Origin: Desulfobacteraceae bacterium
Lineage (GTDB): Bacteria; Desulfobacterota; Desulfobacteria; Desulfobacterales; Desulfosarcinaceae
Assembly: GCA_027031325.1 (NCBI GenBank)
Contig: JALVRI010000187.1
Location: 1 to 6,125 of the forward strand
Reading direction: 5' to 3'
Length of the DNA stretch: 6,125 bases
In this document: positions 5,480 through 6,125 of the stretch, one piece after another
How positions within the stretch are numbered: the first letter of the stretch is position 1
Layout: the number at the start of each line of letters is the position of its first letter
Program-made: the position numbers and the translations under genes
Notes under the pieces: model-generated
The model's input: only the letters and a program-made list of their open reading frames with translations
Told to the model about the DNA's origin: nothing
Databases searched by the model: none

Positions 5480-6125
5480 AACGTTTGGCTATTCTGGGCT
5501 CAACCGGATCTATCGGCGGCAGCACCCTGGATGTTGTGGCCGCTTTCCCGGATCGTTTTGCGGTAATCGCTTTGACTGCCCACAGTAATGTGGCCAGGCT
5601 GGCCCAACAGGTCAAAAGGTTTTCACCACGGCTGGCCGTGGTGGCTGAAGAAAAAGATGCCCTCCGCCTGGAAGAATTGCTCGCTTCGGGGTGCCGAACC
5701 GAAGTTGCATGCGGAAAGGATGGCTACCGGGCCGCCGCCACCATGGCCGAAGTCGACGTGGTGGTGGGAGCCGTGGTTGGCTCGGCAGGGTTGGACCCGA
5801 CTCTGGCCGCCATCGATGCCGGCAAGGACATCGCCCTGGCCAACAAGGAGACCCTGGTGATGGCCGGCGAGATAGTCATGTCCCGGGCTGCTGCCAGGCA
5901 AGTCAAGATCCTGCCGGTGGACAGTGAGCACAGTGCAATTTATCAATGCCTCCAGGGGCAGCGGCGGGAGGATTTGGAGCGGATCCTGCTGACGGCTTCG
6001 GGCGGTCCGTTTCTCGATACGCCGCTTGAAGATTTTGATCAAATCGGACCTGAGCAGGCCCTTGAACATCCGAACTGGTCCATGGGACCCAAAATAACCA
6101 TCGATTCGGCCACTTTGATGAACAA
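5476..6125 (+). CDS. dxr: 1-deoxy-D-xylulose 5-phosphate reductoisomerase, 3'-partial
   Basis: Dxr (IspC) rearranges and reduces DXP to 2-C-methyl-D-erythritol 4-phosphate with NADPH and a divalent metal, the committed step of the MEP isoprenoid pathway and the target of fosmidomycin. 216 residues are visible of about 385-400; the frame is open to the window end. Starting at ATG 5476 the protein opens with MKRLAILGSTGSIGGSTLDV, where GSTGSIG (8-14) binds NADPH. Further motifs are VVGSAGL (100-106), ALANKET (120-126), PVDSEHSAI (147-155) with metal ligands Asp149 and Glu151, TASGGPF (173-179), and HPNWSMGPKITIDSATLMN (198-216), including the substrate-contacting flexible-loop His and Trp. The window stops just before the expected Lys and third metal-ligand Glu. 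Its product pathway supplies farnesyl and isopentenyl diphosphate to UppS, two genes upstream. rseP commonly follows in this cluster but is not in view. Confidence 0.97.
   Translation, partial: MKRLAILGSTGSIGGSTLDVVAAFPDRFAVIALTAHSNVARLAQQVKRFSPRLAVVAEEKDALRLEELLASGCRTEVACGKDGYRAAATMAEVDVVVGAVVGSAGLDPTLAAIDAGKDIALANKETLVMAGEIVMSRAAARQVKILPVDSEHSAIYQCLQGQRREDLERILLTASGGPFLDTPLEDFDQIGPEQALEHPNWSMGPKITIDSATLMN

Noticed and set aside
5588..5927. Forward open frames inside dxr (5588-5860 and 5691-5927)
   Set aside because: They are out of frame with dxr, whose own frame is intact with all motifs; the translations are Trp/Pro/Arg-rich as expected of shadows.

Overview
The window is a dense, single-strand (+) block of housekeeping genes: prmC (5' end outside the window), rpsB, tsf, pyrH, frr, uppS, cdsA and dxr (3' end outside the window). 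Gene order rpsB-tsf-pyrH-frr-uppS-cdsA-dxr is a classic conserved bacterial cluster, found in proteobacteria and Firmicutes alike. The moderately high GC, the short (199-residue) EF-Ts and the overall look of the RRF, EF-Ts and UMP kinase sequences suggest a deltaproteobacterial (Desulfobacterota-type) organism. This is an inference from general family resemblance, not from a search.

Layout. Positions 1-836 hold the release-factor glutamine methyltransferase PrmC, lacking only its first few residues. Positions 837-985 are the longest non-coding stretch (149 nt), a GC-rich leader with several possible hairpins in front of rpsB. Ribosomal protein S2 (986-1897) carries an unusually long acidic C-terminal tail. 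EF-Ts (1901-2500) follows after 3 nt, and UMP kinase (2503-3231, TTG start) after 2 nt. A 51-nt gap with a hairpin that could mask the ribosome binding site leads to ribosome recycling factor (3283-3840). Undecaprenyl diphosphate synthase most likely starts at a TTG inside the end of frr (3830-4579). An 87-nt gap without a clear Shine-Dalgarno site leads to CDP-diglyceride synthase (4667-5479). DXP reductoisomerase begins in an ATGA overlap (5476) and runs off the window end.

How the genes work together. prmC, rpsB, tsf and frr serve translation: termination-factor modification, the small subunit, elongation and ribosome recycling. pyrH supplies UDP for RNA and for envelope sugar nucleotides. 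dxr (MEP isoprenoid pathway), uppS (C55 lipid carrier) and cdsA (CDP-diacylglycerol for phospholipids) serve envelope building. Spacing and overlaps suggest co-transcription from rpsB to dxr, with initiation signals that look strongest at rpsB and tsf and weaker downstream.

No mobile element, CRISPR array, RNA gene, broken gene or unrecognised gene was seen, and I found no convincing novel system. Points worth a second look are the rpsB leader, the S2 tail, the possible occlusion of the frr ribosome binding site, and the two TTG starts.
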